Source: Trochalopteron elliotii
Taxonomy: Eukaryota > Chordata > Aves > Passeriformes > Leiothrichidae
Reading direction: 5' to 3'
DNA: 64,000 nt
Assembly: GCA_024734555.1 (NCBI GenBank)
Contig: JANPWX010000212.1
Span: forward strand, 1 to 64,000
Of the stretch, positions 59,416 through 64,000 are shown piece after piece. Made by a program: the position numbers and the translations under genes. Every line of letters starts with the position of its first letter. The first letter of the stretch is position 1. The notes under the pieces are model-generated. The model had not been told where the DNA came from and did not search any database. It was given only the letters and a program-made list of their open reading frames with translations.

Positions 59416-61767
59416 CAGACCACGCTACAGCTTGAGATTGAAACCCACCAAACCTTCCTTTTATGCTGGTCCAAAAACCACTGCTGGCCAGTTAGCAGCT
59501 CAGGAAACCAGCACAGGCACCCTCACTACCGTGGGGGTAATGTCATGGGCTGCACTATGAACAGGTTTAGGATGCCCAGCTCAGCAGCCCTGCCCAACAG
59601 CTGAGCACCCCTGTGGCAGCACGGTCCAAGGGAGCATAACCATCTCCTCCCCAGAAATTCTCAGGGGCTACCCCAACAAATAATTGAGCTACAGAAATGT
59701 GACAAATTAACCTGTAAAACGTTGCTGGCAAAGCTCAGCTTGTCTGAGACACCAGCAGGCAGCTCTCAGTGGGGCACCCAACCAAGTAACAGAGCAAGGC
59801 CAACACACACCAACTCCAGCCACAAGCACTTAAAAAAAAAGGGTATATAAAGCATTGGGATTTGGTCAGGAGAGATGGACTGAGCCCTCCTGCCACATGC
59901 ACAGTGTATGATGAAGGCTCTAGGTCCCCAGGGGAAAAGGACAGCAGGGCCAGCTCCAGCCCAACAGCCTGGCTCTGGATTCAAACACGAGCTGCTCAAA
60001 ATCAGTGGCAAGGTTGCTTTTTCTTTTGCTTTTAAATCCCTCTGGCAATCTGGCCTTCAAGTGCTCATCAATCCGTTCAGGGCCGCCTCCCCTCCCCCCT
60101 CCCACATCACTGCTCTGCAAATTTGAGTGAAATTGATATTTTCCTATCAGAAACATGAAAATTCAAACACACAGAACATTGGATTTGAAAGCTGACTTTT
60201 GTTGGGAAGGTGCCTGTCTCTTTGTTCACAAAAGGGCTCATTTTTCCTGGAAAAGGGCCCAGATTTTGAGTGAAAGATCAATAACATGCAGAAAACGGGT
60301 CCTTTTATTTAATTTTGCCATGATACCAGAAAGAAAAGAAAGAATCCAATGCTGAGACTGAATGACTTCAAAATATTTTGCATTTGTTTATCCCACTGCA
60401 ATGCTGGAGCATCTATTCAGAGGAACTCAGTGGGAAGGATGCAGCCTTTGGGGCTCCCCTAGAGCATCCTTTTAGAACCTGCTGGCACCCCACTGGGGAC
60501 AGCATCCCTGGCACTGCTCCAGTCCAACCCCAGCCCATTTTTGGGGGCATTATTAGAGATTTAATTGCTGCTTCCTCTGCCTTGCCTTGTCCAAGGAGCT
60601 CTTTCACCACCATGTTCAAGGATGACCTTTTGCCTACACTAATTACGAGGAAGGGTGAATCAAACTTTAATTGCAATTACAGCCGGGGTGGGGGTGAACA
60701 AAGGGAAAAAAAAAAATACACCACGAAGACACAGCATTCAAGATGCCGTGCAACAGTCATGACATGCTGCATCCTCCCCATCCATATGGGGGAAAACTAA
60801 CACTTTGGCAATTTTATGAGGATGTGTGAAAGTGATTATATTCCTGAAAATATCTCAAGTGGAACGGCCTACCTGGCATATTTCGTTAGTCATGAAACAT
60901 GCTCCCTCCACCGACTGTAGTTTGTGGCTTTTCCATCTGCTTAAATACTTTAAATACTGAAACTTTCTTCTTTTTTTTCCTCCCCAAGCTGAAATAGCAC
61001 GCCAGCAGCAGAGTGCTGACTCAGGGGCACGGGGCGAGGACATGCTCACCACCAGCAAAGGGATGCAGAAGATGCCACGAGGGCAAGAGAGCAGAGGATT
61101 CACCACGTGGGTGATAAGTCCTGCCCCTGGCCAAGAAATGCAAGAGGTCAGCTTGTGTTAATTAATGAACTGAGTTAATTGAATTAGTGTCCAGCAAGGG
61201 AGCACCAAGTGCAAATCAAAAGAATATTATTTTGGGTCAAGTGTGGATGTGAAAGTGAAAAGGTTAAAGGAAAAAAAATGGCATTGGTTGGCCATTTTAA
61301 TTTCATGTGGCCAGGAAAAAATAGGCAACAGTTGTAAAGGTTACAGGTCACTGCTGCCAAGCCCAGATTTCAGCAAAATGGGGTTTATGGGCACTTGTTC
61401 CAGGGGAGTCAGCACTCTGATCCCCCAGTTCCTGCTTTCATGGGGAGTGATGCCCCTTTTGTCCTGGCAGAACTGGGAAAAAGACTCCAAGGCATCAAGA
61501 GGATCCAGTGCTGCTTGTCTCCTGTCCTATCCTGCTCTTTAGTTAAGAGTTTCTGTTTTACAGCCCTGGCTGGAGCTTCTCTGGCCACAGTGGCTGGAAG
61601 TAGGGTGGGCCTGCACAGGGCTGCAGCCAGAGTTCAGCACTGGTGAGAGAAAACCCAGCCAAGACTCCCTATGTCAAAGGAGATGGCCAAGGGGCAGCCA
61701 CAGCAGCAGAGAAACATCCCCCAAAACATTTAGGTGCAAGCCCATTCCCAGCAGGGAGGTGCCCTTA
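59416..61767. other. Unique non-coding sequence
   Basis: No gene recognised. AT-rich patches near 60120-60340 and 61155-61250 contain TTAATTAA/TTAATTGAATTA cores and could be regulatory. An A10 run lies near 60706. Confidence 0.45.
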
Positions 61768-61975
61768 GATTTGCTTGAGGGTGAGGAAGCCCTGGCACAG
61801 GTTGTCCAGAGGAGCTGTGGCTGCCCCTGGATCCCTGGGAGAGTCCAAGGCCAGGTTGGACAGGGCTTGGAGCACCCTGGGACAGTGGAAATTGTCCCTG
61901 CCTGTGGCAGGGGGTGGCACTGGATGGGCTTTGAGGTTCCTTCCAGCCCAAACTGATTTTATGATTCTATTATTG
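61768..61975 (+). mobile_element. CR1 LINE 3' end
   Basis: A longer CR1 tail than the one at 58.8 kb, including AAGCCCTGGCACAGGTTG, GTGGCTGCCCCTGGATCC, AAGGCCAGGTTGGACAGG, GGCACTGGATGGGCTTTG, GAGGTTCCTTCCAGCCC and the terminal TTTATGATTCTATTA octamers. The block order is diagnostic of avian CR1. It covers the end of the reverse transcriptase unit and the 3' untranslated region, is 5'-truncated and lies on the plus strand. The open frames across it are broken. Confidence 0.93.
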
Positions 61976-63671
61976 TGTACCCTGGGAAAACTTGGAATAT
62001 CAACACTATGATTTATCCACAGAGGGATCATTTTGAGTCATCAAAGCAGTTACCTACTTGTTGCATGAGGTAATGACAATTGTGCCCCTCAAAGCAACAG
62101 TGAACAGCACTCATGGTGTAACTACACTGCAACTACTCTTTGCCTGATTAGGGAGAATGATCAAGGCATGGGAGCATCACCTCCTCCCCGGGGCGTGCAG
62201 GCTGTGCAAGAGAAACCCCAGCTACAGATACACAGAAACTGGAGCACAGACCAGTGGAATATGATGAACATTTTCCCAAATGGCAGTGCAAAGCTGAATA
62301 TTAGGTGATTTGTGGCAGATTTCCTCCGAGAGAAAATCTCTCCTAGCATGGTGGTAAGGTTTTCACAGCTCATTTGGCTTTTCATTTGCTGAATGGTTTT
62401 GTGCTGTTCTCCCTTGCAGGACAAGGCCTCATCATTTGTGTTTTCTAACAGCTGGGTTTTTTTTTTTTTTTCGCCTAGGAGAAAACCATCTCTCCTCCTG
62501 CTGTCTGTGAGCCTAATTCTGCATCTCCAGCTGACGTTCAAGAGTTTTGGAGTTACTCTCACTTTTCAGGGGGATAAGTCACCTTGGAGGGCAGGGTGTT
62601 TTTTTCAAGGTCCAATACCTGGAGAAGGAGTTTCTCCTTCCAAATGCAGATAGTCCCTGAGAGAAATAATCTCACGGGAAATAATCCAGTACAAAGAGGG
62701 CTTATTGCATCTTTTCACAGGCACTTTCTCACTGACAATTGATGAGTTCATAGCTACCAATATCCATTAGAGGGTTTATTTTATTTCTTGTTAGAAAATA
62801 AAAAGGCAGAGCCTAAGAAGAGTAAAACCAGCCACAGAGACTGAAGACTGACAGGAGCTGCCTGGCAGACAGTGAGTGAAAATGCTCTGACAAGATGAAA
62901 TGTTTTTTCTTTCATTGAAATCACTCCCTTTCCAAATGACTAATACACAGCTATCGTACCATGGATATTTCTAGAGTGATGAGATGTTTTTAAAATATCT
63001 CACTGTGCCTCAAAATATCTCACTCTGGCTCAATAGATCATCCAAAACACCACCCACGGAAATCATAAATAAATAGATACTATAGTGCTGTAAAAGAGCA
63101 GACTGGCCAGGGCCAGGGCAGCATCCTTCATCGGTGAGCTCAGTGAGGCCACTGAACCCCTCCCCTGGGCACGAGGCTCCTGCAGCCAGCCTTTGTGGAG
63201 GTGGAGACACTGAGCCCTTGCAAATGGAGCTGGGCACCTCCTACTCTCCCAGCACCTTCACAAAGCTGTCCTGTACAGCTCCTTGATGACACAGATATCT
63301 CCTTGAATGAGCAAACTGGATATAAGAGGTACAGTGGACTCCATGGTCCACTCAGCCACCCACACTCAATAGCACAGCGGCCACCAAGGAGACAGGTGAC
63401 ATTCTGTGGCCCATGGGCCACCCCTGGAAATCCATGTGCCCTCTTGGGGACCCCCATTGCCTACTCAACAGCTTCAAACCTCAAGCTGCAGCAAGCAGAA
63501 ACACTCCCTCCTACTGCCTGCCCTGAAACACATCGCTCCTGTCAGGAAAGGGACACCCACACCCCAGGAACAGCTGGCATTGGGTGATGTGCTGGAGGGG
63601 GTGACTGCCAGCCCAGCAGCCTCCACACCCCTTGCCCCAGGCACCAGGAACCAGCACAGCACCCACTGCAG
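61976..63671. other. Unique non-coding sequence
   Basis: No gene recognised. A T13-14 run lies near 62457-62471. AT-rich segments around 62740-63080 are repeat-free. Frames up to 133 codons have no domain. Confidence 0.45.
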
Positions 63672-63815
63672 AGCCAGGAACCTCCTGCTCTTCTGACAAA
63701 GACTCCGAGGGATTGAACCAAGCCAGGATCCTCCTGCTCTCCTGACAAAGACTCCGAGGGATTGAACCAAGCCAGGATGCTCCTGCTCTTCTGACAAAGA
63801 CTCAGAGGGATTGCA
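63672..63815. repeat. 49-bp tandem repeat, about three units
   Basis: The block GCCAGGA...TCCTGCTCT...CTGACAAAGACTC...GAGGGATTG recurs at an exact 49-bp period (TCCTGCTCT at 63683, 63732 and 63781; GCCAGGA at 63673, 63722 and 63771). The third unit diverges after GAGGGATTG. Because 49 is not a multiple of three, the minus-strand frames that cross it cannot be under repeat-level coding constraint. Confidence 0.92.
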
Positions 63816-64000
63816 AGGACTGAACAGTTGCAAAGCCGCCCCCAGGCAGCTGATTTTTTGCACATTTGGATGCACTTGCTCCAGGCTTGGAGAGGAAAAA
63901 AAGTAGCAAAATGGCAAGAAGAAATCACAGAGCAGAGCTGACTGGCTGACTTGCCTTGCACATGCTCCAACCATTCTGTGTGCAGAGAGGACTCACGCCA
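63816..64000. other. Unique sequence at the window end
   Basis: No feature recognised. Confidence 0.4.

Noticed and set aside
1..64000. tRNA or rRNA genes
   Set aside because: I saw no B-box-like GGTTCGAATCC motif with a paired acceptor stem and no ribosomal RNA sequence on either strand; a covariance-model scan would be needed to exclude degraded copies.

Overview
The window looks like non-coding DNA from a bird nuclear genome, most likely a songbird. Three tails of CR1 LINE retrotransposons are recognisable; two carry the avian signature (TTCCAGC followed by a short tandem of ATTCTATGAT-like octamers) and one is weaker. Seven clear solo LTRs fall into three families, one gamma-like endogenous retrovirus (ERV) is decayed, and the rest is low-repeat sequence of moderate GC. 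No bacterial features (operons, ribosome binding sites, CRISPR) are present. The bird assignment rests on the CR1 tails; the songbird part is inference from the abundance of ERV LTRs.

No host protein-coding exon could be recognised. Many open frames of 60-215 codons exist on both strands, but none has a recognisable domain, and most overlap other frames or low-complexity repeats, as expected by chance at this base composition. The window is best read as intergenic or intronic. The one place that looks like a possible transcription start is a CpG-rich block at about 26.38-26.96 kb, with a consensus splice donor at 26880/26881.

Layout. 1-3.1 kb: unique sequence with a spaced inverted repeat at 2731-2863. 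3.09-3.75 kb: minus-strand solo LTR of family A. 4.20-4.77 kb: solo LTR of family B. 4.8-16.7 kb: unique sequence with AT-rich candidate conserved blocks and a CR1 scrap. 16.7-24.3 kb: three same-strand copies of a short LTR (family C) and one probable LTR fragment. 25.8-26.4 kb: second family B LTR, directly abutting the CpG-rich block and a G/T-rich tract. 27.76-27.96 kb: 42-bp minisatellite. 34.59-37.09 kb: ERV remnant with RNase H, integrase C-terminal and envelope pieces, a polypurine tract and a matching 31-bp sequence at each end. 41.7-42.4 kb: second family A LTR with a perfect 6-bp target duplication. 42.4-64 kb: unique sequence with a compound AAT/AAC microsatellite, candidate conserved blocks, small tandem repeats, two CR1 tails and one probable LTR fragment.

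Functionally the window is a landscape of decayed retroelements and candidate cis-regulatory sequence. The best-supported new observations are the LTR families with their target-site duplications, the unusual deletion structure of the ERV, the LTR/CpG-island junction, and several hairpins and tandem repeats.
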